From Novosphingobium sp. (GTDB lineage: Bacteria > Pseudomonadota > Alphaproteobacteria > Sphingomonadales > Sphingomonadaceae), in assembly GCA_024236215.1 (NCBI GenBank), contig JACKKX010000001.1:434001-498000 (forward strand): DNA of 64,000 nt. Reading direction: 5' to 3'. How positions within the stretch are numbered: the stretch's first letter is position 1; each line of letters starts with the position of its first letter. The position numbers and the translations under genes are program-made. The notes under the pieces were generated by a model. It was not told the DNA's origin and ran no database searches. It saw only the letters and a program-made list of their open reading frames with translations. Positions 50,222 to 58,334 of this stretch are shown here, piece by piece.

Positions 50222-50904
50222 CCGGCAAGTCTTACGCCCCGCAAGTCAAGAATGTCCTCTACCGGCAAATTGGCCGCAAGATGCTTTCTGGAGGCAAGGA
50301 ATCCGCTGCTTTCACCAAGCACAAGAAAGAAACCCCGGGGCCCAGCGACGACGTGTGGAAGCTGATCGAGGCACACGCCAAGGGGCATGGCAAACCCGAC
50401 GTGGGACCCTGGCCCAACCACAAATACAGCCAGCTATCGGTTGAGGCCACCGAAGGCTGCAACCTCTACCTGATCGCCATCGACCCCCAAGCGCGCACCA
50501 AATTCGGTCCGGGGCCTTCGCCGATCCAGATCATGCCTCCGGGATTCGGAACCGATCTGATCGAGGATATCGCCCTGATCTACGTTGACAGCAACGGGCT
50601 TGTCTTGCGGATGGAGGCGACGGACATCCCGACGGACATCACGCTGGTGCCCGACAATGCAATGCTGTCCTTCGTCTGCGACCGCGCCAAGCTTGTTGAC
50701 GAATGGAAACGCGTGGTCGGTGGAACGGGGCATGGGAGCAGCCCCATGCGGATCCCCTTCTTCCTCAATCTGTGGGATACCGAAACGAACCTCCCCGTCT
50801 GGACCTATGGCGTCGAAGCGCATGCTGAGCACCACGAGGATCACCCCCATATCGTCACCCACGGCGGGATCCATCCCAGCGATCCGACCAACGATTTCTA
50901 TTGA
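50218..50904 (+). CDS. unrecognised protein in the TIR/SLOG operon
   Basis: A 228-residue protein with no signal peptide or membrane helix. It does not match a family recognised by eye. The N-terminus is Lys-rich (MLSGGKESAAFTKHKKETPG); the rest is mixed strand/helix with YLIAIDPQARTKFGPGPSPI, FGTDLIEDIALIYVDSNGLV, and a His-rich C-terminus (VEAHAEHHEDHPHIVTHGGI HP) that could bind metal. Its ATG overlaps the TIR gene's stop (ATGA), so it is translationally coupled and should belong to the same system. Effector, regulator or structural partner cannot be decided. Confidence 0.75.
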   Translation: MTGKSYAPQVKNVLYRQIGRKMLSGGKESAAFTKHKKETPGPSDDVWKLIEAHAKGHGKPDVGPWPNHKYSQLSVEATEGCNLYLIAIDPQARTKFGPGPSPIQIMPPGFGTDLIEDIALIYVDSNGLVLRMEATDIPTDITLVPDNAMLSFVCDRAKLVDEWKRVVGGTGHGSSPMRIPFFLNLWDTETNLPVWTYGVEAHAEHHEDHPHIVTHGGIHPSDPTNDFY

Positions 50905-50943
50905 TCCGTTGAGTTGGCCGGTTTTTCCGTCCAGTCTGAGGCC

Positions 50944-52524
50944 ATGACCTCGACCCTCCCCGCGATCGCCGCGCTGGCCCGGGCTGGCGCGGCGGAGCGC
51001 GGGTGGGAGCTGTTCGTTGCGGGGGGTTACCTTGGGCGCGATGCCGATGCGGCGGCCCTGGCGGTCAAGGGGCGGCTGCTCAAGGGCCGCGCGCGGGGCG
51101 GCGAGCCTGCGCTGCTGGCCGAGGCCGCCGCCGCCTATGCGGCTGCCCATGCGCTGGAACCGGCGCCCTATCTGGCGATCAACGCCGCCACGCTGCACCT
51201 GCTGGCAGGCGATGCGACCAGGGCGCAAGACGGGGCACGTGCCGTGCTGGCCCTGCTCGATAGTCCTGGCCCGCCCGCCGACACGCCCTATTTCCTCGCC
51301 GCCACCCGCGCCGAGGCTCTGTTGCTCCTGGGCGATGCCCACGGCGCAGAGGCAGCGATGCGGGAGGCTGCCGGCCATGCGCCAGACGCCTGGCGAGACC
51401 GCGCGGCAACCTTGCGGCAGCTGCATGAAATCGCCGCCGCGCAGGGCAGCGAGCCCGGCTGGCTGGATCGCTTTGCTCCGCCCGCCAGCCTGCATTTTGC
51501 CGGACACATGGGTCTTGCCGCCCAAGGCAAGGCGCAGACAGCGCTGGCGGCTGATCTGGCCGGGTTGCTGGCGCGCGAGCGGATCGGCTTTGCCTGGGGC
51601 GCGCTCGCCGCCGGGGCCGATATTGTCATTGCCGAGGCATTGCTCGAGGCGGGCTGCGCGGTCCATGCCGTGCTTCCCTGCGCGCCAGAGCTGTTCGCGG
51701 CGCAGTCGGTCACCCCTGCCGGTGATGGCTGGCGCGCCCGCTATCACGCGCTGCTGGGCCAGGTGGCCTCGCTGCGGGTGGCGGCGTGCGGACCGGCTTC
51801 GGTGCATGATCCGCTTTCGACCAGCCACGCCGGGGAACTGGCGATTGGCGGCGCCTTGCTCAATGCCGCGACGCTCGGCGGTGAAGCGCTGCAATTGATC
51901 GTAACGGACGAGTGCGGCGGCGGAGCCAATACCGCGCGCCAGGCGGCGTTGTGGCGGACTGCCAACGGTCGCCAGTTGCACCTGCAGGCGCCGCGCGACG
52001 CCGAAGTGGCGGCCCTGTTTCCGCCCGAGCGCCCCGATCCGCAGCGCAAGCTGGCCTTGCACCTTGCGATCCGGCTCGATTCGCTGGCGCGGGCCGAAAG
52101 TCCCGCCTCGCAATCGATCGCCGAGCTTGAGGCACCGATCGCCGCCGCGCTGGCCGGGATCCCCGCAGCTTCGGTACGTGCCGCTCCGGGTGAGTGGCAG
52201 GTCGTCATCGAGGACCTGAACGAAGGCCTCACCTTGACCGGGCGGCTCCTCGCCAATGCCCCTGCGGCCTCGCTGGGGCTCGACCTGTCGATCGCGGCGC
52301 TGGTGCGTGATCGGGCGAGCGGTTCGCTGGTCCCCTATGGCCCGGGGCCCGGCCTGGCGCGGCGGCTGGCGCTGATGGCCCCGCAAGGCGCGGCGCTGGC
52401 AAGCGATGCCCTTGCGGTGACCATGCGCGCGCGCGGCCCGGCAATTTTGGACTGCCGCCTCTATCACCTTGGCGAAGCGGAACTGGGCGGCGCGGTCCAT
52501 GCGCTTACCCACAAGGCTCAGTAG
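50944..52524 (+). CDS. TPR-SLOG protein with degenerate class III cyclase-like C-terminus
   Basis: A 526-residue cytoplasmic protein. Residues about 40-170 are helical repeats of the TPR type (LLAEAAAAYAAAHALEPAPY LAINAATLHLLAGD). Residues about 182-285 look like a SLOG Rossmann domain that binds nucleotide ligands: SLHFAGHM, then GFAWGALAAGADIVIAEALL EAGCAVHAVLPCAPELF. Residues about 368-515 follow the pattern of class III nucleotide cyclases (GPGPGLARRLALMAPQGAAL ASDAL resembles the ARIEP...GQVYASEAF block), but the metal aspartates (FADVVGF) are missing. It lies 39 bases after the preceding gene. A nucleotide-sensing partner of the TIR protein is the likely role. Confidence 0.75.
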   Translation: MTSTLPAIAALARAGAAERGWELFVAGGYLGRDADAAALAVKGRLLKGRARGGEPALLAEAAAAYAAAHALEPAPYLAINAATLHLLAGDATRAQDGARAVLALLDSPGPPADTPYFLAATRAEALLLLGDAHGAEAAMREAAGHAPDAWRDRAATLRQLHEIAAAQGSEPGWLDRFAPPASLHFAGHMGLAAQGKAQTALAADLAGLLARERIGFAWGALAAGADIVIAEALLEAGCAVHAVLPCAPELFAAQSVTPAGDGWRARYHALLGQVASLRVAACGPASVHDPLSTSHAGELAIGGALLNAATLGGEALQLIVTDECGGGANTARQAALWRTANGRQLHLQAPRDAEVAALFPPERPDPQRKLALHLAIRLDSLARAESPASQSIAELEAPIAAALAGIPAASVRAAPGEWQVVIEDLNEGLTLTGRLLANAPAASLGLDLSIAALVRDRASGSLVPYGPGPGLARRLALMAPQGAALASDALAVTMRARGPAILDCRLYHLGEAELGGAVHALTHKAQ

Positions 52525-53186
52525 ATCATTTCCTCAAGCCGGTGCGGCGCAACCACCGCCAGCCCGCCTTCGATACGCTGCAGCACCCCGCGTTTCTCGA
52601 GCTGCGAGATAGTGCGCGAAACGGTTTCCCGGGTCGATTGCACGGCAATTGCCAGCTCTGAGAACACAGGCAAGGGCCTGATCGCCAGATCGGACGAAGC
52701 GCGCGCCAGCCGCAGCAGCTCCGAACAGATCCGCCCGGTCGCCGAAAGCAGCGCGGTTTCGACCATGCGGCGACGCATCGCCTCGATCCGGGCGGACATC
52801 TGCCGCGCCACCGCGAGCGCGACCAGCGGATAGCTTTCCATCAGCCGCAGCACGGCCGCGGTTGTAAAGCGAGCCGAAGAGCCCTCGTCGAGAGCCTCGA
52901 TCCGGCTCACCCCCTCCCCCGCGCCTCCCATGATGCCGCCAAACAGTTCCCCTGCGCGCAGCGCGTGGAGCACCAGCACCGCGCCCTCGCGGCCAAAGGC
53001 AAGCTCCTGCGCGCGCCCCTGGCACAGCAGCGCCGAGGCATCCTCCTGGTCTCCGTTCCACAGCATGGCGCCGCGTAGGTGCGGCGCCTCGCGGGTCAGG
53101 CCGGCGATGGTTGCACCCAATGCCTCGCCGCAGCCAAAGGCCTCGCGGATCGCCTGGACCGTCGTTTCGGAATGCGCTGCCCCCAT
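52518..53186 (-). CDS. Crp/Fnr family transcriptional regulator
   Basis: A 222-residue Crp/Fnr-type regulator: a nucleotide-binding-like domain (about 10-120: CQGRAQELAFGREGAVLVLH ALRAGELFGGIMGG), a dimer helix (ALAVARQMSARIEAMRRRMV) and a winged helix (about 160-220, FSELAIAVQSTRETVSRTIS QLEKRGVLQR). The N-terminal FNR cysteine cluster is absent, so it should not sense oxygen like FnrL. The ATG at 53186 is favoured over further-upstream non-ATG starts. It overlaps the TPR-SLOG gene's 3' end by 7 bases in convergent orientation. Targets are unknown. Confidence 0.85.
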   Translation of the reverse strand: MGAAHSETTVQAIREAFGCGEALGATIAGLTREAPHLRGAMLWNGDQEDASALLCQGRAQELAFGREGAVLVLHALRAGELFGGIMGGAGEGVSRIEALDEGSSARFTTAAVLRLMESYPLVALAVARQMSARIEAMRRRMVETALLSATGRICSELLRLARASSDLAIRPLPVFSELAIAVQSTRETVSRTISQLEKRGVLQRIEGGLAVVAPHRLEEMIY

Positions 53187-53228
53187 CGCAGAGACTATGC
53201 CGCGCACCGGGCAGAGCGGCAAGCAGTG

Positions 53229-53906
53229 CTATGCGTTGACGTCGGCGTAATGGCTCGGCGGCTGGATCACTTCCATCCGTTCGGCCAGCAGCGGGCGGAA
53301 ACTGGGGCGGCTTTTGAACACCGCATACCACGATGCGGCCTGCTCGTGCCCGGCCCAGTCGAGCCCGCCAAGATAGTCGGCAACCGAAATCTGCGCGGCC
53401 GCCGCCAGATCGGCCAGGCTCATCGTCGCGCCAGCCAGCCAGGGGCGATGATCGATCAGGTGGTCGATGTAATAGAGGTGCTCGTGCGCCAGCTTCATCG
53501 CCTCGCGCAGCACGCGCGAATCCGGCGACTGACGATAGACCAGCCGTTTCTTCATCCGCTCGTGCAGCAACGGCGCGGTCACGTCGCCCCAGAAGTTCTC
53601 ATCGAACAGCGCGACCAGCCGGCGGATTTCCGCCCGGCCGGCCGAAGTGCCGTTGATCATCGGGTTCTTGTCGACCGTTTCCTCGAAGTATTCGCAGATC
53701 GCCCGGCTATCGACCAGCGTCAGACCCTTGGCCGGATCGTGCAGCACGGGGGTGCGCCCGGCGGGATTGAGCGCAAGAAACTCGTCGCGCCCTTCCCACG
53801 GGTTTTCACGCCACAGTTCATAGGCGATGCCCTTTTCGCTCAGCAGCAGGCGAACCTTGCGGCTGAACGGGCAGAGCGGGAACTGGTACAATTGCCACAT
53901 GGTCAA
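53229..53906 (-). CDS. glutathione S-transferase family protein
   Basis: A 225-residue GST. The thioredoxin-like N-terminal domain (about 3-78) has YQFPLCPFSRKVRLLLSEKG, where the CPFS motif resembles Omega/SspA-type members, and RTPVLHDPAKGLTLVDSRAI CEYFEE, the glutathione-contact segment. The helical C-terminal domain (about 90-210) has WLAGATMSLADLAAAAQISV. It probably handles glutathione adducts; the substrate cannot be read. It lies between ppx and the Crp/Fnr gene on one strand. Confidence 0.9.
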   Translation of the reverse strand: MTMWQLYQFPLCPFSRKVRLLLSEKGIAYELWRENPWEGRDEFLALNPAGRTPVLHDPAKGLTLVDSRAICEYFEETVDKNPMINGTSAGRAEIRRLVALFDENFWGDVTAPLLHERMKKRLVYRQSPDSRVLREAMKLAHEHLYYIDHLIDHRPWLAGATMSLADLAAAAQISVADYLGGLDWAGHEQAASWYAVFKSRPSFRPLLAERMEVIQPPSHYADVNA

Positions 53907-53977
53907 CCCCCATGCCCAAGCGCGATTCGCGCATCAACCCGGCGGGAGGCAGGGTACCTGCGATTTCAGGTGGAAAA

Positions 53978-54859
53978 CTATTTTTGCGCGGAAAACAGCA
54001 GCCCCTCGCGCAGCCCCGCCCCGGATACCGCCACGTCCGCCACCCCGGTTTCGGCGACCAGCGCGCGCAGCAGGGCGGCGGCGTGGGGCAACTGGTGGGC
54101 GCGCTGCGGATTGATCCCGGGCATCGCCGCCAGCCGCCGGGTGCCAAGTTCGCGCGTGCGTGCCTTGAGATCGCGGGTCAGCCCAGCATCGAACGGCTCG
54201 CCGCGTTCGCCGCCAAACTGGCGCACCCGGAACCGATCAAGCGCGCGCCAGGCTCCGCCGACCAGGAACAGGGTTTCGCCCCGCGCCATCCTGGCCCAGG
54301 CGAGCGGCGCGATCGCCGCATCGAGCGTCTGGCGCAGCTGCCCGCGCCCCAGGGCACGGATTGCCTCCACCCGCATCACCCCAAGCGGGAACGAGGCGCA
54401 TTCGTGCACTTTTCCGCCGTCGATCCGCGCAAGTTCCAGGCTGCCACCGCCCAGATCGGCGACCAGCCCGCGCGCACCGGGATGGCTGGCAATCACCCCC
54501 CAGGCCGAGGCCCGCGCCTCATCCTCGCCCGAAAGAAGTTCGGCCGGAAGGCCCAGCGCCCTGACCTTTTCGAGGAAGGCCGCGCCGTTGGCCGCATCGC
54601 GCACGGCGGCGGTGGCCACCACGCGCAGGCTGCGCGGTTCGATCAGCCGCAACAGCGCGGCAAAGCGCTCCAGCGTGGCAAGCGCCAGCGCCTGGCTTGG
54701 CCGGTCGAGCTTGCCGCGCGCCACCACGCCGCGTCCCAGCCCGGCGGCGACCTTGTCATCGTAGAGGACCTGCGGAGCATCAGGCGTGCCGCCAAAAACG
54801 ACCAGGCGGATCGAGTTCGATCCGATATCGACAATCGCGTGGCGGCGAGGCTTGAGCAT
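53978..54859 (-). CDS. ppx: Ppx/GppA family phosphatase (short form)
   Basis: A 293-residue member of the Ppx/GppA family, which hydrolyses polyphosphate or pppGpp. Actin-like ATPase motifs are AIVDIGSNSIRLVVFGG at the start and GLVADLGGGSLELARIDGG near residue 137; RVVATAAVRDAANGAAFLEK also fits. It lacks the C-terminal HD-type domain of E. coli Ppx and GppA, as do many short proteobacterial and actinobacterial homologues. Which substrate it uses is not visible. It is followed by the GST and the Crp/Fnr gene. Confidence 0.88.
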   Translation of the reverse strand: MLKPRRHAIVDIGSNSIRLVVFGGTPDAPQVLYDDKVAAGLGRGVVARGKLDRPSQALALATLERFAALLRLIEPRSLRVVATAAVRDAANGAAFLEKVRALGLPAELLSGEDEARASAWGVIASHPGARGLVADLGGGSLELARIDGGKVHECASFPLGVMRVEAIRALGRGQLRQTLDAAIAPLAWARMARGETLFLVGGAWRALDRFRVRQFGGERGEPFDAGLTRDLKARTRELGTRRLAAMPGINPQRAHQLPHAAALLRALVAETGVADVAVSGAGLREGLLFSAQK

Positions 54860-54935
54860 AGAATCCTGTTAGGTTGGCGGCACCTGCTTAGCCACCCCCA
54901 CAGGCCATTCTTTTCACACTTCGCTCACCCGCAAG

Positions 54936-55316
54936 TCATTGCGGAATCGTAGCATCGAGCAGTGCGAAACAGGGCGCAGCGCTCGCCGTCACCGCGGCAG
55001 CAGGATCGGGAGCGGCGACCACCTCCGCCTGGAGTTTTTCGGTCTCGGCCTTGAATCGGGCGCCAACCTCCTCGCGGGTCAGGTGGCGCTCGTCCATCAG
55101 CCGTGCCGCGGTGCGCACGAAGAATTCCTTACCGCGCACCTCCAGCGGCGGATATTCGAGCGCCGAGGCGACCCCGCGTTTCTGCTCGGAATGGATGATC
55201 CCGAACAGGGCGCCGCACCGCACCGCGGTATCGAGATCGGCTACCGGCGCTTCGGCGTGGGCAGGAAGGGCAGAGGCGGCGACGAGTGCCGCCAGGGAAG
55301 CAAGACGCAGGTTCAT
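54936..55316 (-). CDS. small secreted protein of unknown function
   Basis: A 126-residue protein with a signal peptide (MNLRLASLAALVAASALPAH AEA). The mature part has two cysteines (VRCGALFG and SAAPCFALLD) that could form a disulfide, and a helical, charged middle (TREEVGARFKAETEKLQAEV). No family is recognised. The start is the ATG at 55316; the open frame upstream lacks a good ribosome-binding site and a signal peptide. It precedes ppx on the same strand. Confidence 0.65.
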   Translation of the reverse strand: MNLRLASLAALVAASALPAHAEAPVADLDTAVRCGALFGIIHSEQKRGVASALEYPPLEVRGKEFFVRTAARLMDERHLTREEVGARFKAETEKLQAEVVAAPDPAAAVTASAAPCFALLDATIPQ

Positions 55317-55426
55317 GGGGGCGACCGTAGAGCGGCGAATCTGAACCGCACCTGTCGCGTCGGCCTTGACCGCCCCTGCCAACCGTCTACCCGTAGCGAA
55401 TCGCAACCCAAAGGAGAGGCAGCGCG

Positions 55427-55804
55427 ATGTATTCACACATGATGGTCGGCAGCAACGACATCGAACGCTCGAAGAAATTCTACGACGCGACCTTCGCCGC
55501 GATCGGTGGCAATCCCGCGATCCAGGACGACAAGGGCCGGCTGATCTACATGTACAATGGCGGGCTGTTCCTGGTCACCAAGCCGATTGACGGGCAGCCG
55601 GCGACGCCAGGAAACGGCATGACGATCGGCATCGCGATGGAAACCACCGAACAGGCCGATGCCTGGCATGCGGCGGGCGTTGCGGCGGGCGGCACTGCGA
55701 TCGAGGATCCGCCGGGCGTGCGCGATAGCGCGACGATGACGCTTTACCTCGCCTATCTGCGCGATCCCGACGGCAACAAGCTCTGCGCACTCAAGCGGAT
55801 GTGA
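55427..55804 (+). CDS. VOC (glyoxalase/bleomycin-resistance fold) protein
   Basis: A 125-residue protein with the vicinal oxygen chelate fold. MYSHMMVGSNDIERSKKFYD starts the first beta-alpha-beta unit, and the second ends YLAYLRDPDGNKLCALKRM, the usual closing motif with a metal-binding glutamate replaced by Leu-Cys. GGAGAGG precedes the ATG. fdhD begins inside its last codon. It could be a glyoxalase-like enzyme or a non-catalytic VOC protein. Confidence 0.88.
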   Translation: MYSHMMVGSNDIERSKKFYDATFAAIGGNPAIQDDKGRLIYMYNGGLFLVTKPIDGQPATPGNGMTIGIAMETTEQADAWHAAGVAAGGTAIEDPPGVRDSATMTLYLAYLRDPDGNKLCALKRM

Positions 55805-56577
55805 GCCAGCAGACGCAGGAATTCCGCCTTGACGGCACCCGGCGCGCGATTGGGCGCGTCTGGGTGCCCGAGGCTCCGGTGGCACTGGAATTCAACGGCC
55901 TGTCCTATGCGGTGATGATGGCATCGCCCCGCGATCTGGAAGATTTCGCCACCGGTTTTGCCCTTGCCGAAGGGCTGGCGGCCCATGCCGCCGAAATCAA
56001 CGAAATTGCAAATAGCGAAGTGCCCGAAGGCTGGATCGTTCGCGCGCGCCTTTCCGGCCTCGGGGTCGAGAGGCTGACCGAACGGGTCCGCACCCGAGTT
56101 GCCGAATCGAGCTGCGGGCTGTGCGGGATCGACAACCTCAAGGAGGTGGCCCGCCCCCTGCCCCAGGTTGCGGCCCACGCCCGGATCGAACCGGCAGCGG
56201 TGTTTGCCGCGCTGTCCGCGCTGGCGCCGCTCCAGACGCTGGGCCTGGCCACGGGAGCCGCCCATGCCGCCGCCTGGGCCGATCCCGGCGGAGCGATAGG
56301 CTGTCTGCGCGAGGACGTCGGCCGCCACAACGCGCTCGACAAGCTGACCGGGGCGATGGCGCGGGCCGGGAAACCGCTGTCGCCCGGCTTTGTGCTTTCA
56401 ACCGCACGGTGCAGCTACGAAATCGTCGAAAAGGCAGTGCGCTGCGGCGCGACCACGCTGGTCACCGTCTCACTCCCCACCTCGCTCGCGGTCGAGCGGG
56501 CCAAGGCGGCTGGCCTCAGCCTGTGGGTGCTGGCCCGCGATGACAGCGTCCTGCTGGCAAACGACGCCTCAGCGTGA
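55801..56577 (+). CDS. fdhD: formate dehydrogenase accessory sulfurtransferase FdhD
   Basis: A 258-residue protein that passes sulfur to the molybdenum cofactor of formate dehydrogenases. The CxxC motif is in SSCGLCGIDNL (Cys105 and Cys108), and GGAIGCLREDVGRHNALDKL TGAMARAG with LSTARCSYEIVEKAVRCGA are family signatures. The start is a GTG that overlaps the VOC gene's stop (GTGA). No formate dehydrogenase genes occur in the window. It is convergent with metW with a 9-base overlap. Confidence 0.95.
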   Translation: MSQQTQEFRLDGTRRAIGRVWVPEAPVALEFNGLSYAVMMASPRDLEDFATGFALAEGLAAHAAEINEIANSEVPEGWIVRARLSGLGVERLTERVRTRVAESSCGLCGIDNLKEVARPLPQVAAHARIEPAAVFAALSALAPLQTLGLATGAAHAAAWADPGGAIGCLREDVGRHNALDKLTGAMARAGKPLSPGFVLSTARCSYEIVEKAVRCGATTLVTVSLPTSLAVERAKAAGLSLWVLARDDSVLLANDASA

Positions 56578-57159
56578 GAGCAGGAACACCGCGTGTTCGG
56601 CGCGCCAGTTGGCGGCGGCATCGCCGATCCGCCGGTCGCCCGAAAGGAACCAGGCCCCCTCCACGCGCAACCCCCGGGCAGCGACCAGCTCGAGAAAGTC
56701 GCGTACGGTGGCGTGGTGAATGTTGGGGGTTTCGTACCAGGCCACCGGCAGCAGCCGGGTGACCGGCATGCGCCCGTGCCACATCAGGCTGGCGCGGACC
56801 TTCCAGTGGGCGAAATTGGGAAAGCTCACGAACGCCTTGCGCCCGACCCGCAGCAGCTCGTCGAGCACCGCGTCGGGCCGCTTGGTAGTCTGGAGTGTCT
56901 GCGAGAGGATGGCATAATCGAACGCGGCATCGGGATAGTCGACGAGATCGACATCCGCATCGCCCTGCATCACCGAAAGCCCCCGGGCGACGCATTCGGC
57001 GACATTGGCAGGATCAAGCTCCATCCCGCGCGCATCGACTTGCCGATCATCGCGCAAGACCGCCATCAGCGCTCCGTCGCCGCAGCCAACGTCGAGCACC
57101 CGGCTGCCCGGGGCAACATTTGCGGCGATCACCGCAAGATCGGGACGCAGCGCACTCAT
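56569..57159 (-). CDS. metW: methionine biosynthesis protein MetW
   Basis: A 196-residue SAM-methyltransferase-fold protein. [20 protein letters not shown] is the SAM-binding loop; [74 protein letters not shown] is the highly conserved MetW core. MetW assists MetX in homoserine acylation. The ATG overlaps the metX stop (ATGA), the classic metXW arrangement. It is convergent with fdhD. Confidence 0.96.
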   Translation of the reverse strand: MSALRPDLAVIAANVAPGSRVLDVGCGDGALMAVLRDDRQVDARGMELDPANVAECVARGLSVMQGDADVDLVDYPDAAFDYAILSQTLQTTKRPDAVLDELLRVGRKAFVSFPNFAHWKVRASLMWHGRMPVTRLLPVAWYETPNIHHATVRDFLELVAARGLRVEGAWFLSGDRRIGDAAANWRAEHAVFLLSR

Positions 57160-58334
57160 TGGTTCAGGAACCCCGCGATCACACGGTCGAGCGCAGGAAC
57201 GTCGAGCAGGAAACTGTCATGCCCGTAGGGCGCGGAAAGCTCGACGAAACTGACCGGCGCCCCGGCGGCGTTGAGCGCGTGGGCGATCACCCGGCTTTCG
57301 GCGGTGGGATAGAGCCAATCGGTATCGAAGCTGACCAGGCAGACGCGCGCCTTCGCACCCGCGAAGGCTTCGGCCAGCCGTCCGCCGTGTTCCTCGGCCA
57401 GGTCGAAATAGTCCATCGCCCGGGTGATATAGAGGTAGCTGTTGGCATCGAAGCGATCGGTGAAGCTCAGCCCCTGATGGCGCAGATAGCTTTCCACCTG
57501 AAAATCGGCGTCGAAGCCAAAGGTCTTGGCGGCACGGTCTTGCAGGTTGCGCCCGAACTTGTCGGTGAGGCCCGCCTCGGACAGATAGGTGATGTGCGCG
57601 GCCATCCGCGCCACCGCAAGGCCCGCTTCCGGCCCCTTGCCCGCGCCATAGTAATCGCCGCCCTTCCACTTGGGATCGGCCATGATCGCCTGGCGCCCGA
57701 CTTCGTGAAAGGCGATGTTCTGGGCCGAATGGCGCGCGGTGGAGGCGATCACCAGCACGGCGCGGGTCCGCTCGGGCCAGTTGGCCGCGAAGGAGAGCGC
57801 CTGCATCCCGCCCATCGAGCCGCCGACCACCGCATGAACCTGTTCGATCCCCAGCGCGTCGAGTAGCGCCACTTGCGCGCGGACCATGTCGCGGATGGTG
57901 ATGACCGGAAAGCGCATCGCATAGCGAGTGCCGTCCGCCGCCAGACTGGCGGGCCCGGTGGTGCCCATACAGCCGCCCAGCACGTTGGCGCAGATCACAA
58001 AGAACCGGCTGGTATCGATCACCTTGCCCGGGCCAACCGATTTCGACCACCAGCCGGGCTTGCCGGTCTTGGGGTGGGCGCTGACCACGTGCTGGTCCAT
58101 CGTCAGGGCATGGAACAGCAGGATCGCGTTCGATTTTTCGGGGTTGAGCGTGCCAACCGTTTCATAGGCAACCTCAACCGAGGCCAGGCTTTGCCCGCCA
58201 TCGAGCAGCAGCGGCGCGGGCAGCACCAACGTCTGGTTGGTGAGGCAGAGTTCGGCGGCGGTCACACCGCCCGCTTGGGCGAGGAGAAGCGGGCTGTCAA
58301 TCGGCTGCAACACTGCTAAAGGCGCGGCCATCAT
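57156..58334 (-). CDS. metX: homoserine O-acyltransferase MetX
   Basis: A 392-residue alpha/beta hydrolase that acylates homoserine, the first committed step to methionine. The nucleophile lies in [20 protein letters not shown], with the acid in [16 protein letters not shown] and the His in [32 protein letters not shown] and [22 protein letters not shown] are typical. Two adjacent ATGs (58334 and 58331) follow GGGGAAC. They overlap the hisC ATG on the other strand, so the divergent genes share start-codon bases. Confidence 0.94.
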   Translation of the reverse strand: MMAAPLAVLQPIDSPLLLAQAGGVTAAELCLTNQTLVLPAPLLLDGGQSLASVEVAYETVGTLNPEKSNAILLFHALTMDQHVVSAHPKTGKPGWWSKSVGPGKVIDTSRFFVICANVLGGCMGTTGPASLAADGTRYAMRFPVITIRDMVRAQVALLDALGIEQVHAVVGGSMGGMQALSFAANWPERTRAVLVIASTARHSAQNIAFHEVGRQAIMADPKWKGGDYYGAGKGPEAGLAVARMAAHITYLSEAGLTDKFGRNLQDRAAKTFGFDADFQVESYLRHQGLSFTDRFDANSYLYITRAMDYFDLAEEHGGRLAEAFAGAKARVCLVSFDTDWLYPTAESRVIAHALNAAGAPVSFVELSAPYGHDSFLLDVPALDRVIAGFLNQ

